Of a stretch of DNA of 19,032 nucleotides, positions 7,158 through 14,461 are shown piece by piece. The position numbers and the translations under genes were made by a program. This DNA comes from SAT2750 sp963581185. GTDB taxonomy: Bacteria > Planctomycetota > Planctomycetia > Pirellulales > Pirellulaceae. The notes under the pieces were generated by a model. It worked only from the letters and a program-made list of their open reading frames with translations. It was not told the DNA's origin and made no database searches. Position 1 is the first letter of the stretch. Each line of letters starts with the position of its first letter. The DNA is taken from the NCBI GenBank assembly GCA_963581185.1, contig CAUZOB010000088.1, positions 1-19,032 on the forward strand, written 5' to 3'.

Positions 7158-8555
7158 ATGAAGTCACCGATTGACAGACCGCGTGACCTAGCACAGCCGC
7201 TGACGCAACAGCGTATCAGCGGCTGGGGCAATCTGGCTGCGCAGGCCTGTCATCTGGGCAGCTGTGAATCGGTTGAGCAGCTACGGTCGATGCTCAAGAG
7301 CGGCAACGCTGACAGCTACATTGCTCGCGGACTGGGTCGCTCCTATGGTGACTCGGCGCTCAATGAGGGCCAGGGAGTGATTCTGCAGACTCGGCGCAGT
7401 CGTTTCCTGGACCTGGATGAACGAGCCGGCCTGCTGGAATGCCAGGCGGGCGTTACCCTCTCGGAGATCATCGATCACCTGCTGCCGCGCGGCTGGTTCC
7501 TGCCCACCACGCCGGGTACACAACATGTCACGCTGGGCGGCGCCATTGCCGCTGATGTGCACGGCAAGAACCACCATCAGCATGGTTCGCTGGGAAACGC
7601 CATTGAGCGACTGCGGCTGTTAACCGCCTCCGGCGAGATCCTGACTTGTTCCCGGGAAGAGAACAGCGATGTCTTCTGGGCCACGATTGGCGGGATGGGA
7701 CTGACCGGTATCATCCTCGATGCACGTTTCCGTTTGCGACCTGTGGAAACTGCTTACTGCAATGTCCACGAGCGCCGCACCGGCGACCTTGATGAGACGC
7801 TCGAGTTGTTTTCCCAACAGGACCAGTCGTACGACTACAGCGTCGCCTGGATCGACTGTCTGGCCCGCGGTGCTCGACTCGGTCGCTCCGTCGTCATGCT
7901 GGCCAATGACGCCCGGCTGGATCAGCTGCCTGGCGAACTTCAGCCGGCAGCGCTTGAATTGCCGCGCCGCTGGAACAAGAGCGTGCCTTTCACGATGCCG
8001 GGATTCGTACTCAATCCGCTCAGCGTGAAAGCCTTCAACGCCGTCTATTACGCCCGGCACGGGAACAGTAATCGGCTGGTCGACTTTCGCTCCTTCTTCT
8101 ATCCACTCGACACGATCCGTCATTGGAACCGAGTTTACGGTCGCCGTGGCTTTGTCCAGTACCAGGCATTTTTTCCTCGTGAAACATCGCGGGCCGGTCT
8201 GATTGAGTTGCTGGGGAAAATCGCCCACTCGCGGCGAGCCAGTTTCCTGGCCGTGCTCAAGAGCAGCGGTCCGGCCACTCCGGGACACCTCTCCTATCTT
8301 TACCCTGGCCATACGCTGGCTTTGGATTTCCCCTACCAGGGGCAGGCCACGGAACGGCTGTTTCAACAACTCGATAAGATCCTCCTCAAGCATGGCGGGC
8401 GGTTGTACATGGCCAAGGACGCCGTCACGAACGCCCAGACATTTGCGGCCATGTACCCGCGGCTGGCTGAATTCAAACAGGTCAAGCAGCGGGTGGATCC
8501 AGGCAACCTGTTCACGTCCTCCCAGGCGAGGCGACTGGGTATCGTCGATGTCTGA
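7158..8555 (+). CDS. dprE1: DprE1-like FAD-dependent decaprenylphosphoryl-ribose oxidase
   Basis: A 465-residue FAD oxidoreductase of the vanillyl-alcohol-oxidase type. In mycobacteria DprE1 oxidises the 2'-hydroxyl of decaprenylphosphoryl-ribose; DprE2 then reduces the ketone to the arabinose form. Visible features are GLGRSYGDSA (58-67), PGTQHVTLGGAIAADVHGKNHH (119-140), and a C-terminal AKDAVTNAQTFAAMYPR region carrying K420. By alignment from memory, Y63, H135 and K420 correspond to M. tuberculosis Y60, H132 and K418. The position of the benzothiazinone-reactive C387 is occupied by A388 (HTLALDFP). Length matches the family (461 in M. tuberculosis). The ATG has no clear Shine-Dalgarno site. 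It is the middle gene of the operon, 36 bp before the glycosyltransferase. Related oxidases with other substrates exist, but the match across the whole length and the neighbours make DprE1 the best call. Confidence 0.92.
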   Translation: MKSPIDRPRDLAQPLTQQRISGWGNLAAQACHLGSCESVEQLRSMLKSGNADSYIARGLGRSYGDSALNEGQGVILQTRRSRFLDLDERAGLLECQAGVTLSEIIDHLLPRGWFLPTTPGTQHVTLGGAIAADVHGKNHHQHGSLGNAIERLRLLTASGEILTCSREENSDVFWATIGGMGLTGIILDARFRLRPVETAYCNVHERRTGDLDETLELFSQQDQSYDYSVAWIDCLARGARLGRSVVMLANDARLDQLPGELQPAALELPRRWNKSVPFTMPGFVLNPLSVKAFNAVYYARHGNSNRLVDFRSFFYPLDTIRHWNRVYGRRGFVQYQAFFPRETSRAGLIELLGKIAHSRRASFLAVLKSSGPATPGHLSYLYPGHTLALDFPYQGQATERLFQQLDKILLKHGGRLYMAKDAVTNAQTFAAMYPRLAEFKQVKQRVDPGNLFTSSQARRLGIVDV

Positions 8556-8591
8556 AGCCGGCAGGCTGTAACAGGGAAAGATGAAACAGGT

Positions 8592-10349
8592 ATGAACACA
8601 GACCTTGATAGCCGACCCAGTACATCTCAGCGCGTCGCCTGGGCAGCGATCTGCCTGGTCGTGGCCGTGCTGGGCTGCTGGCTGGCAGTGGTCCATATCG
8701 ACCAGCCATTGACCGGTATTGATGATGCTAACATCTTCTTCAGCTATGCCGACAACCTGGCCGCTGGGGAGGGTTTCGTCTACAACGCGGGCGGTGAACG
8801 GGTTGAGGGGTTTACCTCACTGGCCTGGACACTGATCTGTGCATTGGCCTTCCTCGTGAGCGGGCAGCCTGAGTCGTTGCTGCTGGGTCTCAATACGCTG
8901 CTGGTTGCCCTGGCGGCGTACCAGGCTGGCGTTTTCCTCTGGCAGATGACTGCCAGCTCGCCAGGCACGTTGTACAACCAGTGGCCCCGCTGGCTGGTGC
9001 TGGCGTTGCTCGCCTGTTGGCTGCTGGCAACACCTCGATTCATGGTCTGGACAACCGTCACCTTGATGGATACCGGGCTCTGGTGTGCTGCTTTGACCTG
9101 CGGGACGATTGCATTTGCCCGGGCCACGCTGCGACCTGCCGCTGGCTGGCGGTCAGACCGGTGCCTCGTCGGCTGGACCATTGTGATGATGCTGACCCGC
9201 CCCGAGTCGATGCTTGTGGTGCTGGCCTGGATCTCTCTGCTGGCCCTGCTGCGTTACGGTGAAAGTGGCCAGCAGGAGCGATCCTGGATTGGCCAGTGCT
9301 GGAGCAACGTGCGCTGCCCGTTGTTGACCTACGGATTCGTGTTAGCCGCTTTGACGCTGCTGCGGGTGCTCTATTTTGGCTACCCGCTTCCGAATACTTT
9401 CTACGCCAAGGTCTCACCCGACCTGTTTTACAATCTCAAGCTGGGCTTGATGTACTTCCTCACTTTTGTAGCGACCCAGCTATTGATGATTCCAGCCCTT
9501 CTGGTCGTGACGCTGGTCTCCTTCAAGTCGCTCGTTAGAGTCTTACGGCGGGACTCGCCGGCTTCCCCGCCAGTCAGTTTGCTGGCAGCGTCGGTCGGTT
9601 GTTGCCTGGTAATCCCGGTCCTGACAGGTGGCGATCACTTCAACCTGTTTCGCTTCTTTCAGCCAGTCTGGGTCCTGCTGGCCCTGCCCATGCTGGTGGC
9701 AGCTGGACGCGGGTTGGCCAGGTCACCAGGCCTGAGGAGTATGCCACTGGCTGTTGTCACTGCTGCGGCAGCTATCGCACTGTTGTTCTACAACATCCAG
9801 TTTCCGCGCTGGAATGAACTGGCGGATGGCGATACGGGCATACGGGTGGAGTTCAGAATTGCAGCCAAGGGACGGATACGTGGGGCGCTGCTGAATGACC
9901 TGTTTCCGGAGCAGGATGTTTCCATCGGAGTTGGCACGGCCGGTGGCGTGGGACTGGCGTACGAGGGGCCGGTCATCGACCTGCTGGGACTGAATAATGT
10001 TGCCATGGGTCATTCGGCCGGTGATCGCAAAGGGGGCAAGAACCATGCGGCCTTTAGCCGGCAGGTGTTTTTCGAACAGTTGCCGGACATTGTGAGGCCG
10101 ACGCTGCTGGAGCCGCAGATGACCGAGCCGCTTACGCCGGACCAGTTCCTGCCACCGGTGGGGGAGTTCTGGGACACGGCACTTGATGGGCTTGAACGGT
10201 CCGCAGAATTCCAGCAGCTCTACCAGCCGGTGGTGATCGACCTGAGAGACCCTGCAGACCAGGCCTGGCGAATACGCGCCTGGTGCCGGCCAGCGGTTGT
10301 CGAGCGGCTGCAGGCAGCTGGTGTGCGATTCCAGCTGCTACAGCTGTAG
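8592..10349 (+). CDS. AftB/GT89-like polytopic arabinofuranosyltransferase
   Basis: A 585-residue protein with about 10-11 hydrophobic helices in residues 14-415 and a soluble C-terminal part (about 420-585), the layout of GT-C glycosyltransferases that use polyprenyl-phosphate sugars. After the first helix comes the motif IDDANIFFSYADNL with the acidic pair D44-D45 expected to be catalytic, followed by GERVEGFTSLAWT (68-80). This resembles the start of mycobacterial AftB (Rv3805c), which adds terminal beta-1,2-arabinofuranose from decaprenyl-phosphoryl-arabinose. The soluble part contains VIDLLGLNN (461-469), also seen in this family. A short AGGT lies 2 nt before the ATG. Gene order UbiA, oxidase, transferase supports donor synthesis coupled to transfer; in M. 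tuberculosis the ubiA and aftB genes are also neighbours. The acceptor here is unknown. Confidence 0.82.
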   Translation: MNTDLDSRPSTSQRVAWAAICLVVAVLGCWLAVVHIDQPLTGIDDANIFFSYADNLAAGEGFVYNAGGERVEGFTSLAWTLICALAFLVSGQPESLLLGLNTLLVALAAYQAGVFLWQMTASSPGTLYNQWPRWLVLALLACWLLATPRFMVWTTVTLMDTGLWCAALTCGTIAFARATLRPAAGWRSDRCLVGWTIVMMLTRPESMLVVLAWISLLALLRYGESGQQERSWIGQCWSNVRCPLLTYGFVLAALTLLRVLYFGYPLPNTFYAKVSPDLFYNLKLGLMYFLTFVATQLLMIPALLVVTLVSFKSLVRVLRRDSPASPPVSLLAASVGCCLVIPVLTGGDHFNLFRFFQPVWVLLALPMLVAAGRGLARSPGLRSMPLAVVTAAAAIALLFYNIQFPRWNELADGDTGIRVEFRIAAKGRIRGALLNDLFPEQDVSIGVGTAGGVGLAYEGPVIDLLGLNNVAMGHSAGDRKGGKNHAAFSRQVFFEQLPDIVRPTLLEPQMTEPLTPDQFLPPVGEFWDTALDGLERSAEFQQLYQPVVIDLRDPADQAWRIRAWCRPAVVERLQAAGVRFQLLQL

Positions 10350-10352
10350 CTG

Positions 10353-10375
10353 GCCGACTCGCTTCGGGGGTCGGC
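10353..10375. terminator. Hairpin between convergent genes, possible bidirectional terminator
   Basis: GCCGACTC (10353-10360) pairs with GGGTCGGC (10368-10375), with one T-G pair, around a 7-nt GCTTCGG loop. It lies 3 bp after the TAG of the glycosyltransferase gene and between two convergent genes. There is no T tract on either side, so intrinsic termination is uncertain. Confidence 0.4.
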
Positions 10376-10410
10376 AGAGAGCCGGAAATTGACGACGGTC
10401 TTAGTTACTC

Positions 10411-11190
10411 TCAACCTGCCGCAGCGGGTGGAACACCGATCGATTTCCCACCATCAATGGCAATGGACGTCGCGGTCACCATTGTGGCGGCAGGGCTGCA
10501 GAGATAGAGAACAGCCTGGGCGATCTCCTCGGGCGAGTTCATTGTGCCAAGTGCCCGGGCGATAGGACTGGCGTTGATGATCGCCTGCCGCTCGGCTACG
10601 GGGTCGTCGGCTGAGTTGATGCCCTCGTCCATCATCCCGGTCGGACCGACAGGCCCCGGACAGACTGCATTCACACGGATCTTGTCGACGCTGTGACAAA
10701 GAGCAAGGCTGCGGGTGAGTGCAATCAAGGCACCCTTGCTGATCGAGTAGACAGGATCCTGGCTGCGGGGCATCAGCCCGGCATTGCTGGAGATGTTAAC
10801 GATCGAGCCACCGCGCGGCCGCATGTAGGGGATCACATGCTGGCAGGCAAAAAAAGCGCCCTTCAGATTGATGTCGATGCAGCGGTCCCAGTCCTGTTCG
10901 CTGACGTCGATGACCGGCTTGACCATGCCAATTCCAGCACAGTTGACCAGGATGTCAATGTGACCTGAGGGGGCGGCTGCCTGTTCAACCAGCCCGGCCA
11001 GCTGGCTTACCACGCTGACATCACATTCCCGCTGGACGATCTGCAGTGGGCCGAACAGCTCGTCGGTCTCGTCCAGCTGCTGCAGGTCGCCGACGTAGAC
11101 CGAGGCGCCCTGCTCGGCCAACAGGATGGCGGTGGCACGGCCGATGCCGGAGGCACCGCCTGTCACGATGGCTGTCTTGTCAGTCAACAT
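10411..11190 (-). CDS. SDR-family oxidoreductase (FabG-like, substrate unknown)
   Basis: A 259-residue classical short-chain dehydrogenase. Motifs seen are TGGASGIG (10-17), NCAG (83-86), N108, S134/S135, and the catalytic YSISK with Y148 and K152, then RVNAVCPGPVGPTGM and a closing IDGGKSIG. An acidic residue after the second beta strand (GDL, D35) suggests preference for NAD. It resembles the broad group of 3-oxoacyl-ACP reductase-like and sugar/alcohol dehydrogenases; no substrate can be assigned. An AGGGGG site lies about 6 nt upstream of the ATG. The upstream ppiC-like gene ends 21 bp earlier on the same strand, so the two are probably co-transcribed. It is convergent with the arabinosyl operon. 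It does not look like DprE2, whose cofactor loop and C-terminal part differ. Confidence 0.9.
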   Translation of the reverse strand: MLTDKTAIVTGGASGIGRATAILLAEQGASVYVGDLQQLDETDELFGPLQIVQRECDVSVVSQLAGLVEQAAAPSGHIDILVNCAGIGMVKPVIDVSEQDWDRCIDINLKGAFFACQHVIPYMRPRGGSIVNISSNAGLMPRSQDPVYSISKGALIALTRSLALCHSVDKIRVNAVCPGPVGPTGMMDEGINSADDPVAERQAIINASPIARALGTMNSPEEIAQAVLYLCSPAATMVTATSIAIDGGKSIGVPPAAAG

Positions 11191-11211
11191 GCCGGACCCC
11201 CTGCTCGAGCA

Positions 11212-13149
11212 CTACCGCTGAATCGGCTGGATCGTACGGCTCGTTCGGACGGGCGCGATGGAATTCACCGGGTCAAGAAAATCCACGACTTCCGCTTTGA
11301 TCTTCAGTTCATCGAAGCGGTCATTCATGGCCAGACGCAACTTGTTCTCATAGAGATCCTTGTACAGCTCCTGCCGAACTTCGGAAATCTCGCTGACCAT
11401 TGGTTCGGTTCGTCCCAGGCATCGCATGATGATGTACTTGTCCGCGATCGAGACGATGCCGGAGAGTTCACCGGTTTTGAGCCGGAAGACTTCTTTTTCG
11501 ATCAAGGGGCGGCCACCATGCTGTCGGATTGGTGGTACACGGCCGGCATTGGAGCGTGAAACCGGTTCAATTGAGTACTGCTCGGCCAGCTGACCGAAGT
11601 AGTACTCGGTGGGATTGTTCTTGGCCAGGTCCCAGACGGTGGTCGCCTGCCGATGGTTGGCCAACACGATCGCCAGCACCTCGACTCGCTCACCATAGTG
11701 TGAGATGAAGCCCTTCTGCATGTCTTCTGCACTGACCTGGACACTATCTCCAATCAGCTTTTTCAGCGCTGCCGTGGGCCAGATCGTGTCGCGGACGTAG
11801 AGATCGACGGAGATATTCCCCTCGACAGTGACCTTCTTCAGCCAGGAAGCCACATCGGGACTATCATCACTTTTCAGGAAGCCAAAGGAGTCGGCTGCCC
11901 GGGCGATTTCTGCGTCAAGGTCGCTGCGGCTGATCTGCAAACCACGCTGCTGGAGCGCCTGGGCCAGCAGCGCGCGGTTGATTTCGCCATCCAGCACGAT
12001 GTCGCCATAGTTCGAGATGCACTGTTCTGCCAATTCCCGTTCGCTGATCTTGACGTTGTTGACCAGTGCCACGATGCCCGGCATCTTTTTACTGAGCTGG
12101 GGGTCGTTATAGACGTTGGTGATGCTGGCAGCGGATTGCAATTTCTGGAAGTACGAGCCTGCCGCCGCACGCAACTTCTCGAATTGAATTCGATCTCCCA
12201 GGCGGCGACGTGCATCGGCCTGAAACTGTCGGGCGACATAGACGGGTGGCAGTCGCTTTTCGCATTTCAGCACGAGGAACTTCCCTGCTGCCTGGACGAC
12301 CGGCGAGATCTGACCCTCGTTGAGAGAAAAGGCCGCTTGTTCGATCTGCGGATCTTCCACGTGTTTGCGGATCGGCGAAATCAGGCCACGCACGCTGGCA
12401 CTGTTCTGGTCCTCGGAATGGTCCTTTGCCAGGTCCCCAAATCGATCCGGTGCTGCTAACGCCATCCGGTGAATCTGCTGGGCCTTGTCCAGCGTCGATG
12501 TGACAATCATGCGGACACGTACGCGTGGTCCGTATTCGGTCTCAAAAGCGCGCTGCAGATCCTGCTCACTCACCTGGATGCTCTTGGCAGCCAGTTGTTT
12601 CAGCGACAGGCGTCCCCAGATCTCCTGGCGGAACTCATGCAAGGGAACCTTGCGGTCGTTCTGGATCGTGCGCAGGAAGAGGTCTCTCGAGAGGCCAAAC
12701 TTGCTGGCCATGCGATCGATTTCCTCGATCACCTGCTGGTTGCTGATGGCCACATCGTTGGCCTGGCAGGCTGCTTGGATCAGGTGCTTGTTAATCACCG
12801 TCTGCAGAACTTCCTCGCCGTAACGCAACAGACACTCGCGCGCAAGTTGCTGGCGCGAGATCTTCTGGCCATTGACCATTGCCACTACTTTTAGTGTGCG
12901 CTGCTGAGTGTTGTCAGCAACCGTGGCAGTTGCCGGGGGCGCCGATTGGGGCCTGACCGCCGACTTGGGCAGCGGCTGGGCCTGCGCCGATGGCTTGATC
13001 AGCTTGGGCTGGCCCTTCCCCTGGGCCTCCGCTAGACCAGGTTTCATTATCAGCTGGCGGACAAGCAGGCTGGTGACAACCAGGCCGACCGCGAGACCGA
13101 TAACGGCAGTTCGTTTCTTCCACTGGCTGGCTGCATCCCTGCTCACCAT
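11212..13149 (-). CDS. Membrane-anchored PpiC/SurA-like peptidyl-prolyl isomerase with two tandem modules
   Basis: A 645-residue protein. Residues 11-13 (KKR) and the hydrophobic stretch 14-34 form a signal anchor; a Pro/Gln/Ala/Lys-rich linker (about 38-85) follows. Two similar modules come next, at about 87-302 and 358-590. Each starts with a SurA-N-like chaperone part (VAMVNGQKISRQQLA and VALVNNVKISERELA) and ends with a parvulin-like part (EAAF/EQAAFSLNEGQISPVV and EKEVFRLKTGELSGIV). It is expected to help fold exported proteins. The second module seems more diverged in its parvulin part, so catalytic activity there is doubtful. I chose ATG 13149 because GGAGG (13159-13163 region) lies 9 nt upstream of it; the ATG at 13158 would sit directly on that site. 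The SDR gene follows at 21 bp. Confidence 0.87.
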   Translation of the reverse strand: MVSRDAASQWKKRTAVIGLAVGLVVTSLLVRQLIMKPGLAEAQGKGQPKLIKPSAQAQPLPKSAVRPQSAPPATATVADNTQQRTLKVVAMVNGQKISRQQLARECLLRYGEEVLQTVINKHLIQAACQANDVAISNQQVIEEIDRMASKFGLSRDLFLRTIQNDRKVPLHEFRQEIWGRLSLKQLAAKSIQVSEQDLQRAFETEYGPRVRVRMIVTSTLDKAQQIHRMALAAPDRFGDLAKDHSEDQNSASVRGLISPIRKHVEDPQIEQAAFSLNEGQISPVVQAAGKFLVLKCEKRLPPVYVARQFQADARRRLGDRIQFEKLRAAAGSYFQKLQSAASITNVYNDPQLSKKMPGIVALVNNVKISERELAEQCISNYGDIVLDGEINRALLAQALQQRGLQISRSDLDAEIARAADSFGFLKSDDSPDVASWLKKVTVEGNISVDLYVRDTIWPTAALKKLIGDSVQVSAEDMQKGFISHYGERVEVLAIVLANHRQATTVWDLAKNNPTEYYFGQLAEQYSIEPVSRSNAGRVPPIRQHGGRPLIEKEVFRLKTGELSGIVSIADKYIIMRCLGRTEPMVSEISEVRQELYKDLYENKLRLAMNDRFDELKIKAEVVDFLDPVNSIAPVRTSRTIQPIQR

Positions 13150-13330
13150 GGCGTGCATCCTCCCTGATCACGCAGTGCCGTCATATTTATGAGGCGGGAG
13201 TATAGGGAATCTAGCCCGACAGGGTCAAGAGAAGTGGCTGCAGATGAGCGATTAGGGGATCGTCTTTTGTGGTCAGCTCGAAAGTACTGGCCACTGACTT
13301 GCCGCCGGCAATCGTGATATTCTGTGGGTC

Positions 13331-14422
13331 ATGAGCACTTTTGAGGCTGACCAACGGTCCGAATTGATCGAACGGGTGACCGAGGCGACAGCAGCTGGAC
13401 AGCTTACATCCAGCGCCGCTGAGAATATCCAGCAATGGCTCGACGAGCCGCGTTACGCCGACTTCCAGCAATCCCTGGCGGAACACATTCAGCAGGGTCA
13501 GTGGCAGCAGTTGGACGATGTCTTCTGGACGGTCATCCCCTTTGGCACGGGCGGCCGTCGCGGCCGTATGTACCCGATCGGCAGCAACGCCATTAACGAC
13601 CGCACGATTGGTGAAAGTGCCGCTGGCCTGGCCGAATATGTGAAGCAGCAGGCAGCGGATGGTGCCGAGCTGAGCTGTGCAATCGGTTTTGATACCCGCC
13701 ATCGTTCACGCCACTTTGCCGAGCTCTGCGCCGGCATCATGGTGGCGCAAGGTTTTACCGTCTATATCCTCGATCAACCACGACCGACTCCAGAACTCTC
13801 TTTCCTTGTCCGCCAGCGGAGCTGCGACTGTGGCATTATGGTTACAGCCAGCCATAATCCTCCCAGCGACAACGCCGTTAAGGTCTACTGGTCCAGTGGC
13901 GGCCAGATCGTCCCTCCTCATGATCAGCTGATCATCCAGCAGGTTGCCGACGTGCAGCTGATCGAGACGGTCGACTATCAGCAGGCTGTTTCCGCTGGCC
14001 AGGTCATCCCCTGTACGGAGGAGATCGACGGCGAGTACCTTGTGGCCCTCTCCCGGCTGAGCATGCCGGCAGGTAACGATCTGAAGATACTTTACTCACC
14101 ACTGCATGGCGTCGGCGCCAGTGCTGTGCCACCGTTGCTGAGCCAGCAGGGCTTTGACGAGCTGGAACTTTATCCCGACCATGCCCAGCCCGATGGCGAC
14201 TTCCCCAATGTCCCTGACCATGTCGCCAATCCGGAAAATGCTGCCGTCTTTGACAAGCCAATTGAGTACGCGCGGCAACACGCGATGGATATCGTGCTGG
14301 CCACCGACCCGGACTGCGATCGGATGGGCTGCGCGGCGCCGCTGACGCTGGATACCAGCGGACCGTGGCAGGTCTTCAACGGTAACCAGCTGTCCGCCTT
14401 GCTGGCAGACTTTGTCCTGTAG
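13331..14422 (+). CDS. Phosphoglucomutase/phosphomannomutase, N-terminal part, ended by in-frame TAG
   Basis: This is the first 363 codons of an alpha-D-phosphohexomutase that continues in the same frame to 15154 after a TAG at 14420-14422. The enzyme interconverts hexose 6- and 1-phosphates through a phosphoserine. Present in this part are FGTGGRRGRMYPIG (about 71-84), the active-site loop TASHNPP with the phospho-acceptor S174, and the metal-binding loop DPDCDR (326-331). The break falls between the metal-binding domain 2 and the sugar-binding domain 3, so this fragment alone should be inactive. All residues on both sides look conserved, so the stop is either recent or a sequence error. No clear ribosome site precedes the ATG; the upstream gene is divergent and 181 bp away. 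A glucosamine- or mannose-specific role cannot be excluded. Confidence 0.85.
   Translation: MSTFEADQRSELIERVTEATAAGQLTSSAAENIQQWLDEPRYADFQQSLAEHIQQGQWQQLDDVFWTVIPFGTGGRRGRMYPIGSNAINDRTIGESAAGLAEYVKQQAADGAELSCAIGFDTRHRSRHFAELCAGIMVAQGFTVYILDQPRPTPELSFLVRQRSCDCGIMVTASHNPPSDNAVKVYWSSGGQIVPPHDQLIIQQVADVQLIETVDYQQAVSAGQVIPCTEEIDGEYLVALSRLSMPAGNDLKILYSPLHGVGASAVPPLLSQQGFDELELYPDHAQPDGDFPNVPDHVANPENAAVFDKPIEYARQHAMDIVLATDPDCDRMGCAAPLTLDTSGPWQVFNGNQLSALLADFVL
14420..14422 (+). other. In-frame amber codon splitting the phosphohexomutase gene
   Basis: The reading frame of the ATG at 13331 meets TAG here (codon 364) and continues open for 243 more sense codons to a TAG at 15152. A single base change from AAG, CAG, TAC or another one-step neighbour would make it. 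TAG also ends several neighbouring genes normally, so reassignment is unlikely. Confidence 0.9.
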
Positions 14423-14461
14423 CATCACCAGCACGCGGGTACGCTGTCGGACGAGGATTAC

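Noticed and set aside
7620..8696. A 358-codon minus-strand open frame opposite the DprE1-like gene
   Set aside because: The sense-strand gene has strong family motifs and operon context; the antisense product looks like a high-GC shadow.
10411..11190. The SDR next to the arabinofuranosyl-type operon as DprE2
   Set aside because: It is on the opposite strand, belongs with the ppiC-like gene, and has a FabG-like cofactor loop and C-terminus rather than the DprE2 pattern as I remember it.
14420..14422. TAG as a recoded sense codon (for example pyrrolysine or a reassigned amber)
   Set aside because: TAG is the normal final stop of several genes in the same window (2670, 10347, 11212, 15152, 18457, 18796), and the interrupted site is not in a known recoded enzyme family.
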